Shown: positions 48,480 through 61,660, counted from the stretch's first letter. The stretch is DNA of 64,000 bases from Polytrichum commune (GCA_950295325.1 OX485808.1:2980501-3044500); one strand, 5' to 3'. A program made the numbers and translations. The notes: generated by a model from the sequence alone, not told the origin.

Positions 48480-48770
48480 CTACTAAACAGAGAATGCGTA
48501 ATCGGATGACCTCTGGCGAAGAGAATCGGCAAAGAAATCGGAATCGGGAAGGTGAAGAGAGCGAGTGTCTGTCTGTCTTCTCTGTCTGTTTGTCTGCACA
48601 AGCAGTGGACGGAGGAGATTAGGGGAGGAGGGTTACATCGGTCAGATCTGACGGTCGAGAAAGCACAGGCAACGTGGCCTCATCAGAAGCCAGAAGCTGC
48701 TTTCATCGCCCATAGACTTCTTCTCGACCACATAGTATCTACTCCATGTAAGAGGTAAAGTAGTTCTACA
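48480..48770 (+). other. GC-rich, gene-leader-like segment
   Basis: A sharp composition change with (TGTC)-rich sequence, then GATCTGACGGTCGAG, a motif style common just upstream of plant genes. No ATG-initiated frame follows with recognisable content, so it may be a detached promoter or first exon, or a retrocopied leader. Confidence 0.3.
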
Positions 48771-50669
48771 TCTAACATCGTTGTTGCATATGTTTTTATG
48801 AACATACATTTTATTCATTTTGGTCCCCTCCAAAGACCATAGTTCTTATTCTTCTTCTTCTTCTGTTATTGTTTACATTGTTGATGTTGGTGTTGTAGCT
48901 ATGCATAGTTCTACTTTGTTATGATTTGGTTAGTTGGAATGTGTAGTTTTAATCAACTTCATTCATAGATAGATAGATAGAATAGAATAGATAGATAGAT
49001 AAAATGACATTTCCTATACCCCTAGCATTTTTGTATTTTATTTTTTCTCTTTTGGAAACAAGAACGTGCTTGTGATATCATGGGTGTGAGCCTTGTGATA
49101 CTAATACCACCTAGTTAGACCAATGGATAGGCATTGCTAGGGGGCTCCCAAAATAAGCACTTCTTGGCATCTCGGTACTTTGTACCAAGGGCCGTGATAG
49201 GTGGGCTAAATGAACTTACAAGGATAGAAAACAATAGGTTAGTACTCTTCTTCTTTGTAACTACCGAGCTTGCACTCAAAGGGCGAGATCTCAAAATGAT
49301 GGCATTCCCTTCCTTTGAAGCAACAAGGCTCTTATGTAACTCCCAAACATTTTCAAATCACATGTTTTCGGGATTTCGGGAGTCACTTGATTGACACAAT
49401 TTAAGATTTGGACATAATTTAGTTATGCTTGTATAAATGATGTGTATTCATGTACACTCTTCTTATCTCTCATTGATGTTGGTACATATTCAAGATTGTA
49501 TTTTCACATCCTATTTGCAGTATGTTTACTTAGTTATAGTTTCAATCTCATAGACTAAGTAAAATTTGACCTTTATACCTTAAACAATCATGAATTAGTA
49601 TCGTTCACGGACTGATATTTACTTATTTGTTGGGGGCTCATATAGATTTTGTGTGGGGTGCCACAAAGCACTATATCTAAAGGATATATTATTGAAGGAA
49701 TGGAACATGTAGCTAGGAAATGACATCTTTTGGATCTTATGAATTGTTGAATCTTGAAACACTTTCCAATAAAATATGGAACGTTCAAGATCGAGGACTA
49801 TTTGAAACCTAAGAATGAGTTCTTTTTTTTGGATAACAACTAACTGTCTCAACATATGGCATAGTTCGTCCATCTCCCCCTCCCCTCTCCTCTTTTAGGC
49901 CAAGAGGGAATTGTCACATACAAACATACCTCTCATCCCTCCAACTTAAAACCTTAATCCCTATAGGTTCGTGGCTTATTCATTCCAACTAACTCCAACT
50001 AGACCAATTCAAGGTCTTTAAAGCCAATACTAATGTCAAATCGACTCGAAATTTCAGCCTTTTGTCTACATGTTATTTCAAGGGTTTTTTTGTTGGATAA
50101 ATGAGAGGTACGCTAATATGCGATGGTTCACTCTTGTCCTCCTTCATTAAAGACTAAATCACCTTGTGTATTTTATAATTTAAGTTGAAGGGCCAATTTG
50201 AATTCCCTAAATATGCAAATCATTCCTTCAAGATCTAGAGGCCCATTAGGGGTTTAACAAATTAGGCATGGGTGTTCAAAGTTACAAATTGTAATTTTCA
50301 ATTGACGATGTCAAAAGTGACCCCATTCAACACAACTTGATTTCTCAATCACATTCTTCTAGTTAGACCAACAAATTCATGAAAAGGAAATAATTCAATA
50401 TGAACTTAAACAAATGACCTAGATTTGAATACATATTGCATATATTCAACTAATACCATCACATGAACCCACGGTTGCACATCCTCTTTGTAAAAGGTAG
50501 TGTTATATGTGACTCTTAGTCCAAATGAAATATAGCTTTCGTATGTGTGTGGGGCTCGTATAAATTGTCATGTAGACTATGCAATGGTAGGTGGAAATTT
50601 TTAATGGCTAGCCACATAACATGAGATATCATGGTGACATCAATATTCAACTTTAGAAGAAGCACAACT
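48771..50669. other. Intergenic with microsatellites
   Basis: (TTC)n near 48850 and (GATA)n near 48968-49000. The frame 49134-49394 has no known domain. Confidence 0.4.
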
Positions 50670-51165
50670 CCCAGGGAGTGCACTGTTCAAGTACTGTATT
50701 TATACACGTGGGTGCACAAAAGGGGTATTATTTAAAACAAGCATGTACAAAATGTACGTACAAGAGACATATTGCTATTAAGCATGAAGTAGATATACAT
50801 GAGGCTATAGAAAAATATATGTAAAGTACGCATTTACGCGTTTACGCGTTCAAGTCAGACCTGGACCAAGAATCATGTGTTTTTTCATCCACTAAGTAAC
50901 GACTTTATAACTAAAAATCCATGATTTGATTTTATACATATAATAGGGCCATATTTTTGCATTTCCAAACATTTGTACACATATTATATACAATTTTTGT
51001 ATTTGTTTTTGGACCCTTGTGTACATATGGAAATGTATTTTGAAGCAATGAGATTTGTAAGTATATTGCTTGATTTTAGCAAAAATAAAATGTATACAGG
51101 GGTATTTTAATAAGGGGCATGCACGCACGTGATGCTTGGTTTTAATGAATAGTGCACTCCCTGAG
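50670..51165. mobile_element. Non-autonomous hAT-like element, TSD GCACAACT
   Basis: Inverted ends CCCAGGGAGTGCACTGTTCA (left) and, reversed from the right, CTCAGGGAGTGCACTATTCA. Flanked by perfect 8-bp repeats GCACAACT (50662-50669 and 51166-51173). CAGGG ends and an 8-bp TSD fit hAT. No transposase inside. A partial, more decayed relative lies at about 57230-57440. Confidence 0.75.
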
Positions 51166-51179
51166 GCACAACTGTAATG

Positions 51180-52300
51180 ATTCTCATAAATTTCTCAAAA
51201 GTTTTGCAGACTTTGGTTGGCCTTTGAAACTCAGATGAAATTTGACACACGAATCTTAGTGGATTGAGCTGTCAATCTTTTCAAGAACGTCAACGTGACA
51301 TGAGCAAGAATAATTTCTATGATTTTTGACAGTGCTTCGAAGGACATGATAAGAAGTGACAAAACTTATCTTCACTCCGACACTTGAATCCTGGGTGATT
51401 GGGATTTGTGTCTTTTCAAGAACGTCAACGTGACACAAAGCAAAAAAAATTAAAAATATACTATGATTTTGACAGAGTATGATTAGTTAGGTTCGATGAA
51501 ACTTATCTGCAATCTGACACTCGATCGAATCTCGTGTGATTGAGCTTTCTGTCTATTCGAGAACGTCAACGTGACATAATTAAGCAGAAAATCCTATGAT
51601 TCTGACAGTGTTTCAAAGAACCCGATGAAAAGTTTAGATTCGACAAAAACGTATCTTCAATCCGCCACTTGAATCTCAGGTGATGGGGCTTTCTGTCTAT
51701 TCGAGAACGTCGACGTGACATAATCAACCCGAGGAGCAGTTAAATTCGACAAAAACTTATCTTCGATTAATCAAACACTCGAATCTCATGTGATTGAGCT
51801 TTTTGTGTATTCGGGAACGTCAACGTGACATAATTTAGCACAAGATCATGTGATTTTGACAGGGTTTCACAGAACCCGATGAGCAGTTACATTCGACAAA
51901 AACTTATCTTCAATCTGCCACTTGAATCTCAGGTGATGGGGCTTTCTGTCTATTCGAGAACGTCGACGTGACATAATCAACCCCATGAGCAGTTAGATCC
52001 GACAAAAACTTATCTTCAATCGAACACTCGAATCTCATGTGATTGAGCTTTCTGTCCATTCAGGAACGTCAATGTGGCATACTTTAGCAGAAGATCCTGT
52101 GATTTTGACAGTTTTTTAAAGAACCCAATGAGCAGTTAGATTCAACGAAAACTTATCTGCAATCCAACACTCGAATCTCAGGTGATTGGGCTTTCTGTCT
52201 TTTCGAGAACATCAATTAAAGTAACATAAAAGCAAAAAAAATCCGATGATTTCGACAGTGTTAAGAAGAAGAACAGGATAAGAAGTTAGATTTGATAGTT
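51180..52300. repeat. Tandem array with ACGT-core motif
   Basis: Eight units carry GAACGTCAACGTGACA or a close variant, starting at 51285, 51420, 51561, 51705, 51815, 51958, 52064 and (degenerate) 52206. Spacings are 135, 141, 144, 110, 143, 106 and 142 bp. Each unit also has GTGATTGGGCTTTCTGTCTA, TGATTTTGACAG and AAAACTTATCTTCAATC. No open frame spans the array. Confidence 0.85.
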
Positions 52301-53339
52301 GCACGTATAAATCCTTCGATTCAATTTGGTCATCTGATTGGTACTTGTAGACATTGACAGTGCAACTGCCAAACTCCTGCACAATCGACTCGAGATTCAT
52401 ACCTCTCAACAACTAACTTAACTTACCAAAGCACGAACCCGACAAAAAGAACTAGTACTTCGAACTGGCAATGATGAGCGCACGGCTGGGCCAATAATTT
52501 AATGAGCACTAATAATCTTATTAATGTGACGTTTATTTGAGTAGATCAACAACCATCCAATATATGGAGGTGCATCGTGTCTTTGGTATGTTAGGGTCAC
52601 TTCACACACAAGATTGAAGGCATGTGACCATTGCGTTCTAAGATCTCTCATTGGTCAAAAAGGCTGAGATTGTTCAAGTTCAATCCATACTAGAAGGTGA
52701 AGGCCTACAGGTCGAAAGAACTTATCATGGATAAAAAGTTTACAAGGATTTCTCCATGTAGCAAGCCTAAAATAACATTTCACGATCTGCTCGAATTTGC
52801 ATTGCGTCAGGCCCACCTCCAAGAGGTAGGCTTGAAGCAAATCATGGCGGACCATGTCTGTGATACCCACTTTGGATGAGAATCAAGGGCCCTTACAAGT
52901 AATGTGGTCATGGCCTTTGGCTCGTGTGTGAAGCGACCCTTAGTCAAAAATATATATTGGCTCCAACAAATACTTTGAATATAGACATGCCGAGTCCACC
53001 ATCTTTCGTGATGTCCAAGAATGTTCGATGTTTTCCAGTTCTGAGAAATGTTTTGTGAACGTATATTAATTGTTCTAGAGTTTTATTTGTCACCACTTTG
53101 CCCAATGTTGAGAAAACTCAATTCAAGGTGTCCAAATTGAGAGTGGCAAGTTCATTGATATTGTTGTTCATAAGAAGGATGAGATTATTGTATGATTTGT
53201 ACGTGATAAATTTTCTTAAGAGATTTGAGAGGTGACATGATTTACGAGTGGTGGTTTATTTGCACTTTGTAAAATAATTGAGAACCATTTGGAGGGAATA
53301 ATAATGTTAAACTACATGGTACAATACCTTGATTCTTGA
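52301..53339. other. Intergenic
   Basis: Minus frame 52655-52870 looks mildly protein-like but matches no family I know. Confidence 0.35.
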
Positions 53340-54110
53340 AGTGTGTAATGGCAATGGCACGACGTTTGCGTACGGTTGGGCTTGGCGAGGATGTTGAATT
53401 TAGATATTGGAGTGGGTGAGAGTAGTCAAGGTTAGGGCATATTGCATGAGTATTATTGGACTTGAAGGATGTTTGCTAGGTTTCATTGGTGTGAGATATT
53501 GAGGATGTTGCCAATGCAGTGGAGGAAGAGTATCATTGCAAGGTTGTGACGGACTTCTTTGTGAGTGATTACTGAGATAGTTTGATGAGAGTAGGTATGG
53601 ATGGAAGGAGATTTTGGTGAGTGGTGTTGTGAGACATGTTGTGGGAGAAAGAAGTTTATGTGCACATTGAAGTTGAAATATGAGCAAAAGTATCCATGTC
53701 ATCGTGGTTGAGTGTTGGATCCATCATTGTTGTGTTCACGATCCCTCCCTCGGATTCTTGGCTTGTGTCTTGTGGTTGGAATATAGTTTTGGTCTTGGAT
53801 CTTTGAAGGTTGTGGTGTTCTTTGTGTCATAGCGTGGTTCAAAGTTTGTCCTTACAACTAGGTTGTTTGATGAATGTGTGTCACTCATCTTGCTAGGTTG
53901 TGTCTTGGGCATTGGTTCTAAGTTTGTTGTAGATTTGTAGTGTTCTCTTGTGCAATAAAATGCTATGATGTGATGGCTTTGCTGCCTACTTGAGTGTTGT
54001 TGTTGAAGCTTGCACTAGGGTGTTTGGGCGGCGAGGGTGGTTGGGCCACAATGCTATGGCCTTGGTTCTCTATTCATCTCTCGGTTGCTTCTTTTAGATC
54101 AATTTTCTAT
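53340..54110 (-). mobile_element. Possible LINE open-frame fragment
   Basis: The plus strand is G/T-rich, so the minus strand is A/C-rich, the same bias seen in the LINE at 59.9-61.7 kb. Minus frames give Ser/Thr/Pro/His-rich peptides (e.g. 53400-53702) interrupted by stops. No reverse-transcriptase motif is visible. The call rests on composition and is weak. Confidence 0.3.
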
Positions 54111-54944
54111 CTATGAAGCCATAGATTGGTGCCATAGATGTTCACCAAGTTGATTCTAATTTTCTCAATATGAATTTATCACCTCTCATAAAACAAGAAA
54201 AATAAAACTTGAATCAAGCAAAATGGATCTACCAGTTTCAATACAAAGGGAAGTCATGGGAATTAATAACGTTTTAACATAATTGTACATGGAAAATATT
54301 GGCTAATCTCAAAATTTTGGGTTTATTTCTTTTGAGTGATTAGCCACAATAGCGTAATGATGTAAAGCATTTTTGTGCTTTCTATTCATTCTATAGTCCA
54401 ATCACAATCCCTATTATGACCTAAGGTAGCTTAGTATCATCATCATTTGCAAGTGGAAGTGGGTAGACCCAAAAAGAAAGGGAAAAAAATCATAAAACTA
54501 AAGCACACAAAAAGATGTCCATAGTTTTTCTTAGACTTCCTGATGCAATCGATCAATTGAAATCCGGTCCAAAGTTGAGCAAAACAAGAATTAAAATTTG
54601 CAAACTTTGGGAGACTTGAGATTCTTAAGAAAACAAGTGGCTCGTCGCAAATGTGCTTTGTCTTAATATTATCTTGTATACATGGTTAGTTATTGTTGGT
54701 TGTTTAACTAAGACCAAACTATGGTTCATTTTAATGACCACTTTACAATAATAGTCAATTGCAATTGGACTTCACTTGAAAAAAAAAGTTACTAACACCA
54801 TTTAAGTGGTAGCTAGATAAAGAACTTGAAATATTTATCGTCAACACATTATAAGACATGGTTGTTGTCATTTAGTTGGGTTTTCATGACATTATTCAAC
54901 CATGTGGGTCAGTTCCACTGACCCTAGAATAAATAAATAATACA
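54111..54944. other. Intergenic
   Basis: No gene or repeat recognised; ends near a C10 run at 54952. Confidence 0.4.
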
Positions 54945-55190
54945 ATATGCCGCCCCCCCCCCAAATAATATTATTCAATTATTGTTCATATATTCAAGTG
55001 GCACTTGGAAATTTAGGTGGACTTATATTCATGGCACTATTCACAAGAAGCATTGTTCATCCCGGCATTATTCAATAAAAAAATACTATTCATATTAACA
55101 CTATAAATATGAATATACTAATACCGACGTTATTCACAATATTCACATTATTCATTCCAACATCAATTTCCTAATATTTGAGTTTACTCC
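54945..55190. repeat. ATTGTGAATA-type dispersed repeat, copy 2
   Basis: Reverse complement of 16610-16880. Confidence 0.6.
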
Positions 55191-56754
55191 CAATGAAAAT
55201 GAGACAAATGGAGACCCCTTTCACATGCTAAGTATAGAAACGGAACTCGACCACACATATGAATAATGTTATGTTCGTTGACTTGCTTTGGTTTATGATT
55301 CTCATGGTGTCATCGAGCTATAAATCTAGCACCAACAAGTTGTATAGGAGGTCATGGACATTGATGAAAAGGCCTGGAAGTATGTGGATGGCATTAATGT
55401 TAACTTGGCCCACATCCTTGACAAGGGATGTGAGGCTCACATATTTCATCCATGCCTATTTGGTCTCAAAATGTTGTAGAATCGGTATGATAAATGAAAA
55501 AAGAGAGAAAAGGAATGCACTACATTTGATCCTTTTCTCTACTTATTCATACAATATGCACACATAATTTGTAACACTTCAACGCCTTCGCCGTCTTTCA
55601 ATGTGGATTCTATTCAAAAGTAGTATAGTAAAGCATTCTCTCATAGTTTTTGGTTGACCATTTGGTCCAACGTATGATGGAACTTCAAGCCTTCCATGCA
55701 TGTTCAATCTTGCATTATTTGGAGAGGGAGAGCTTTAAGACGTGAGAAAAGCAAGGAATGAAAGTGGTCCTTATGAAGGTTCTCGACTTCTCCCTCAAAC
55801 AAAGTCACCCGGCAACTTTGCCTTATAAGTTAGATATTTTAGGCAAGATACACATCTCAATAATTCTCCCCTTTGGCAAGATTTTATTTTCCCTATAGGG
55901 TCGCTATTAATTCATACTAGGTTAACCTCAACCAACATAACATTATTAAGCAATGAGAATATAACCATGGGATGCACAAACCTCGCGCAAGGAGACTTAC
56001 ATGTTGACTAAGCTCTTAGCATCCCATGGTGGTATTCTTAAGGCCCGTAAAAAGAACGTACACTGCTTAATAATGTTATGGACTAATTCAGGGTCTCTAA
56101 TCTTGATTTAGGTTCTAGATTTCTCAAAATAACAATATCTAAAGCCTTTGGCATGCAAAGTTTTTCCACTTGGGTTCATGAATCGTCATAAGACAAGATT
56201 ATCACGTATTAATCTAACATAGTAAATAATTTGGACACCTATGTTTGAGTGGTATATGGTTAGGTGTGAATCTAAGAATGGACATCAAAAAAAAAAGATA
56301 TTGGATTTTGTGTTCAAAATGTTATAATCGTTCTAAGTTTAATAGTGAACATGATTGGGGGAGGGGGGTATATGCTAAAAATGGAAGTGTGTAGCTCAAA
56401 TACACTATTTTTTTTGCTTGGAGAAGCCCATTTTGAATCTCTTAGACGCTCAGGGGTTTATGAGCACAAGAATCGTCACTGTAATAATGAATAAGATATT
56501 CATATGAGCCTCAAAAGGTATAAGGCAAATGAATATGGTTGCAATTTGGATTTGCTAATCATCTCGCATTGATCGAGTGTTTCATACCCTACAAGAAGTG
56601 AGTGCATAGGGAAAAGTGTCCAAATAACACAAATCTACCTTATAACCTTATAAACCTAAGCGTAGGACTTTTGCAACGATGATTTTTTATATTAGAACCA
56701 AATTGGACAAAGTTTGAGTTGAAGATAGCACAACATGCCCAACTTTATAAGTAC
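55191..56754. other. Intergenic
   Basis: A plus-frame stretch EVMDIDEKAWKYVDGINVNL then AHILDKGCEAHIFHP (about 55350-55475) reads like decayed coding sequence, but I cannot assign it. Nothing else seen. Confidence 0.3.
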
Positions 56755-56900
56755 GTAACATTATTAAGTAGCTACATGGTGGGTTGCTTTTCAAAGAAAG
56801 AGGTTGTACTTGAAAACTTATGATAATTTATAACTGCTTGTCGAAAAGTTCATAGTACACGACCCGATTGGTCCCCATAAATGGGGAATCTTGGATTTAT
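56755..56900 (+). repeat. Uninterrupted copy of the 21-kb repeat
   Basis: Matches 21005-21058 joined to 21465-21540, with no sequence between; it defines the insertion at 21060-21468. Confidence 0.5.
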
Positions 56901-59039
56901 AATTATGTAATTAGAAGAATTATCCTCATGTGATACATGGTCCCGCGGAAGGAGTTGTGTAATGTTATGTATCATAGTCTACTTTATTAGTGGATAAGAA
57001 TATGGGCCCTACTTAAATAATAGCCATGATAGAGCAATTTGTACATGTCCTTGCCTATGGGCTCGGGGTTCATGGTGTCTACGTAATTCATCTATTATGG
57101 ATGAATGGGTTCTAGTTAAAACAAGTGTCCTACATGTTGAGGGTTGATGCGTTCCAATTGAACCCCACTAGGATAATTTGGGGTCCTTGATGCCATTTTC
57201 GGAACCAAAACATCTAAGAATAACCTCCGGGTGCATGCACTATCGGCCACACTTGTCCACGGAGGTGCACAAAAAGGGTAATTTTTTAAGGGCGGGAGAA
57301 ACAAAATTACACATGGTAATAGGGTTTTAATTTTCTTCGTCTTGTAGATAGGATAGGTGGTTTCTGATGCAATGAGAGTTGTAAGCCTACATTAAGGGTT
57401 AAAAAATAATGTTTTTAGGGTACATGTATGTTAGCATATAGTCCAACCAACTTCATTGTAACACATGTGTTTTTGGGTGACCATTTTTAAGGAGAAACCT
57501 TGTCATATACCACTTAGATAACATGTGTCCAACTAAAAAGAGTGACCACATAAAACCCACATATCTTAGATGTCACAAATGATACTTGAGCTTGACGCAC
57601 ACTGGTTACAAAATTGAAGATGCGTATTGGTCATATAATGGATTATGGATCCAAAAATTGGAATGCATAATACTACTACATTATCGATGAAAGGGTGAAG
57701 CCAATAGTCATAAGTTGTTTGTGGAGTTAGAAGTGCTTAAAGTAGGGCCGAGTGCCATGTTTTATTTGTTGAGTCCACTGTCAAAACTTGATTTGTGAGT
57801 GGTAGCACCCATAACATTATACAAATCCATAACAACGTTTTGTGGGACCTGTAATATTCTACATAATATCCTCCACATTCAGACTAAATGTGGAGAATAT
57901 CCGGAAAAAGTTTGTGAAATATTGTCAATCCCACAAAACATTGTTATGAATCTAAATAATGTCAGGCCCCTCTCCCATGCCAGAAAACAACAAAAGTAAA
58001 GAATCGTTTTGGCACGACTCAAGTAGTTCTATTGAAGAAGTTTATTTCCTTAAGTCATACGGATGTCCCATTGACTAACTACGAGGTAGAGCATGCAAAA
58101 TCTATTACGTACCCTACACTCTTGCAATATAAAACACACAATGACAATTAAAAAAAACATCTAGCACCTTAAAACCGGGCTCCCGTGTTGGTTTTGCAAA
58201 AGTCAAACTTATTAGTAGGAGACACACATGGTGAGTGTGTGAATTAAAAATCCCATGTTGCTTTTGGACGATCAACGACCGAAACTTTGAACCCTTATCG
58301 TTTTTGCATACAAAATTCAAATTAAAGCATACTTCAGTGTGTTAGAATCCACTTCCAAATGCTAACGATAAACATGTAAAACTTTATTGATAAAGTAGCT
58401 TAATTTGACGGTTATAACACCATCCACCATGTTTGGGAAAACAATGAGAGTGTTCACATAAGGTGGATGGATCTTAAATGGTTAATTTTTGCCCAGCCCA
58501 CTTCTCTTGTGATATGAGACACTTGATTAGCACGAGATGATTAGCAAATCCAAATTAAAGACGTAACCACTTACCCTCACAATGTTTGGAGTTCAATTGA
58601 ACATCTTTTTTATTACCAAAGTGAAGATTGTTGTGCTCTTTAGTTGGTCATATTATAGGTGGCCAACTGAGATAAGTAACCGAATTAGACACATCTTAGC
58701 ATTTGAGATCCCCATCGATCTCTCTCTAGCGTATGAGCTCATGACAACTGGTCCACAAAGTCCTTCCCTCCAGAAGCCAGCTCAGCATTAAGTCAATGAC
58801 TCACATTTAGTACTATGTGTATATATTGAACTGTAGGGTCATGAGGTCAAAGCTCCAGCTCAAAGCGAGTTGGTTGCACTAAAGTCTAATTATGTACAAA
58901 TCATAAATACCATGTAAGAGCCAGAGTATGTTTATTACTTTGTGGCCTAATCGGCAATCACTGTCATAGGAATATCCCCGTTTCATGGAATTGATTGGAT
59001 AGAATGTGCCATAATAATAATAATATACAACGTCAGGCA
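56901..59039. other. Intergenic with an hAT-like relic
   Basis: 57230-57440 shares GGTGCACAAAAAGGGTA and GATGCAATGAGAGTTGTAAG with the hAT-like element at 50670. No gene recognised in the rest. Confidence 0.4.
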
Positions 59040-59222
59040 ATTGGATGTGAATTTGAGCCCATTGGTCTTACCCTGCTCAAGGATTTCCTTGGTGTAGGGC
59101 ACTTGGTTTTTTTGTCAAGTAGAGAGAAGATTCCATAGCTGGGATCCGAACCGCCGACCCCTCTGTTCAGATTTGGGTACCTCTCCACTGTCATCCAGTA
59201 GTTTAGGGGTCATCTCGGACTC
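59040..59222 (-). mobile_element. tRNA-derived SINE
   Basis: The minus strand carries an A-box-like stretch (GATGACAGTGGAGAGGTACC) and, about 35 bases on, a B-box (GGTTCGGATCCC). A non-tRNA body with GCCCTACACCAAGGAAATCC follows. Layout and spacing fit a pol III SINE of the Au type known in plants; the family assignment is tentative. Confidence 0.55.
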
Positions 59223-59879
59223 TAGAATGTGCCACATTCATAGATGCTTACCAACTAAGACATTCATACTACTCTTCACCCTTTACATGTCCAACACAAC
59301 TCACCTCATACTTGCGATTTATTATTTGGATCAATCGGACTAACAATATCATCAACATGCGCATGTATCTACCTAAGCCCCACCCATCGTATCAAAACTC
59401 CACAATTGAAGCTACGTGCTAGGCGAGAATGGCGGCCAAAGAAGATCCCGACGCGTTCAACATAATCACATGTCACCACAAAAAACCACCAACCCAAAAC
59501 AATACACGAAGACATGCACATAAGGTAGATGAGGCTAATGTGGACACCTCTAGCTCTATGCAATCATCCCGCTGATGGATTTGAGCATTAGAAGCTTGAG
59601 CATGTTAACAATTGCGAATCATGACCAAAGAATTAGGATGTGTTATTCACCGAGTTGTGACAAGCTTGATTTTTGTGCTCTAAACCCATATACCATCAAT
59701 ATGGCAGCTAAATAACCTTGTATTACTTTTCCACCCAATCAAAACAACTATACCATCGATTAAGAGCCAAAAATAAGTGTATGATTAAGAAAACTAACTA
59801 AATGAGCCTCGTCTACCCTAGTCATTATCATCCCACCACAAACCATAGAATACAACCAGATATCTTAATGGCCCAACTT
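59223..59879. other. Intergenic
   Basis: No gene recognised. Confidence 0.4.
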
Positions 59880-61660
59880 GCTGCACCAACATGAACACCA
59901 ATACACACACACACACACCCCCAAGAAATCAACAAATAGTCAATCAACCCACATGCAGCATATAAGAGCTCTACAATGTAAATGTGGAAACCAACCTTAC
60001 TCAAAGCAAACCCACAAAGTGCAAAGTTAAATTCACAAAACTATGGCAAACAACCACCCCAACCCCCATTAGCAATGACTCAACTCCCCCACCTTAATCA
60101 TTTTACCACATAAACCCCCTCCCCAAGTATAACCCCCAACAATGCATCTACACCAATGGCTCATTCATACCACTAGACAAACATGGCATATGTGATGTAG
60201 CAAGCTCTAAAGTATACAACCTAGAAAATGCTATATGCATCGCTATCTACATTGTTGCATTGTAGAGAGGCTTCCCAACCTAGTAACCTACCAAACATCC
60301 TACAAGCATGATTATACACTTTCCTCATTGCCTTAACAACCACAAAAAATCAACCCCAACACACTTTCATAATTACCAACAATCTTAAACAACATATACC
60401 TTGTTGGCAACCACATTTGACGCCCATCATCCCATCGTAATCACCCCGACAAACTACTAATCACAGCCATAGTCCACCAAATTGTATGAACCTAACAAAG
60501 CATAACAATATAAAAAGTTAGAGCACGTGTCAGAATCACGGGCAACGAGTTTGCAAACCAACTAGCAAATGAAGGAACCACCTGCAATAAACCCACCCCA
60601 CACCCCACATAGGTATTGCTCAGATTAGTAGTGCTCACACCATACCCTATTGGCTCAACGGAATGCTGATCATTGATCACGAAGGAGAAATACACAACCT
60701 ACAAACATACATAAACAAATCTCACCGGGAGCAAGAAATTATAATCATGATAGACAAATTCACATACCTTGACAAATGGGTCTCTGATGACCGAATTCAC
60801 CACAAGATTCAAATCACTTTTGGAAAGCTAAAGGTATTTCAAATGTCCAATAACACAAACACTAAAATTCCAATACGTCCAATACATGGGAAACCATTGG
60901 AAAAACATATTTCTGCCAACAACCAATCCAAACCCAAATTGTGTATTATGCCCAAACCATGCAACCGCCATGTGCCCACACCTACTATCCACATGCACAA
61001 ATTCACACATATAAGGACTCCGCATAGCTTGACATAACCAAACTATACATCAAATAGCCCATATACTCCAAACCAACAAACATGCATGATGCTACACACT
61101 CATGAACACACGAAACCAACACTTTTGGCCCCGAGACATCACAATCCCATAATGGTTACTACAATGCACTTGCACAACTTGGTTGAGCCTTGATATCCTT
61201 TGCATCCTCAATGCCCCCATAGACAACCAACCCCCTATAACCCCCACAATACCAAAAATCATACAACTAAAAGAAAGTCACTTATTGTCACAACAATATC
61301 CCCAACACTGCCACAAGAGAAAACTCCAAGAAATACAATCACCTCATCCAAAAACTGAAAACCGTTGGATGGACAATCAACCCCCTCAACACCATCACAG
61401 TAGGATTACATGACGCTATCCACAAACAACCATGAACAATACTAGAAAACCTCAAAATATCCAAAAGCAAAGTCAAAAAACTCATAAACCAAATGCAGCA
61501 AGCCATCATAAAATATCTCAAATACCTAATACTCAACAAAAGAAAGTGAAGAAACAACCAACCACCAGTGGACAACCCCCCCCCCCCCCCCACACACACA
61601 CACAAGAAGGCCTTAAAACCACCCAAAACAAAACACCCCCCTAACCAAAGACTAATAAGA
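59880..61660 (+). pseudogene. Decayed LINE, RNase H and 3' zinc-knuckle part
   Basis: Plus-strand fragments in changing frames follow the order of a non-LTR retrotransposon ORF2 C-terminus. CIYTNGSFIPLDKHG (60145-60190) is the RNase H start, normally Y-T-D-G-S, here with Asp changed to Asn. NILQA(stop)LYTFLIALTT follows. KVRARVRITGNEFANQLANE (60513-60572) is the RNase H C-terminal G-N-E-x-A-D/N-x-L-A block. PYWLNGMLIIDHEGEIHNLQ comes next. CVLCPNHATAMCPHLLSTCT (60938-60998) is a C-x-x-C..H..C knuckle. A Lys-rich tail ends LKYLILNKRK (about 61545). At least six frame breaks and several stops show it is dead. The strand is very A/C-rich and G-poor. No reverse-transcriptase motif is legible upstream. 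The C-run and (CA)n at 61577-61603 lie near its 3' end. Confidence 0.65.

Noticed and set aside
48552-48758. 68-codon plus-strand frame in the GC-rich island
   Set aside because: Begins with GTG, has no domain and ends without continuation; not accepted as a gene.
51180-52300. Regular repeats resembling a CRISPR array
   Set aside because: The genome is eukaryotic, repeats are short motifs within longer homologous units, and the intervening sequence is also repeated.
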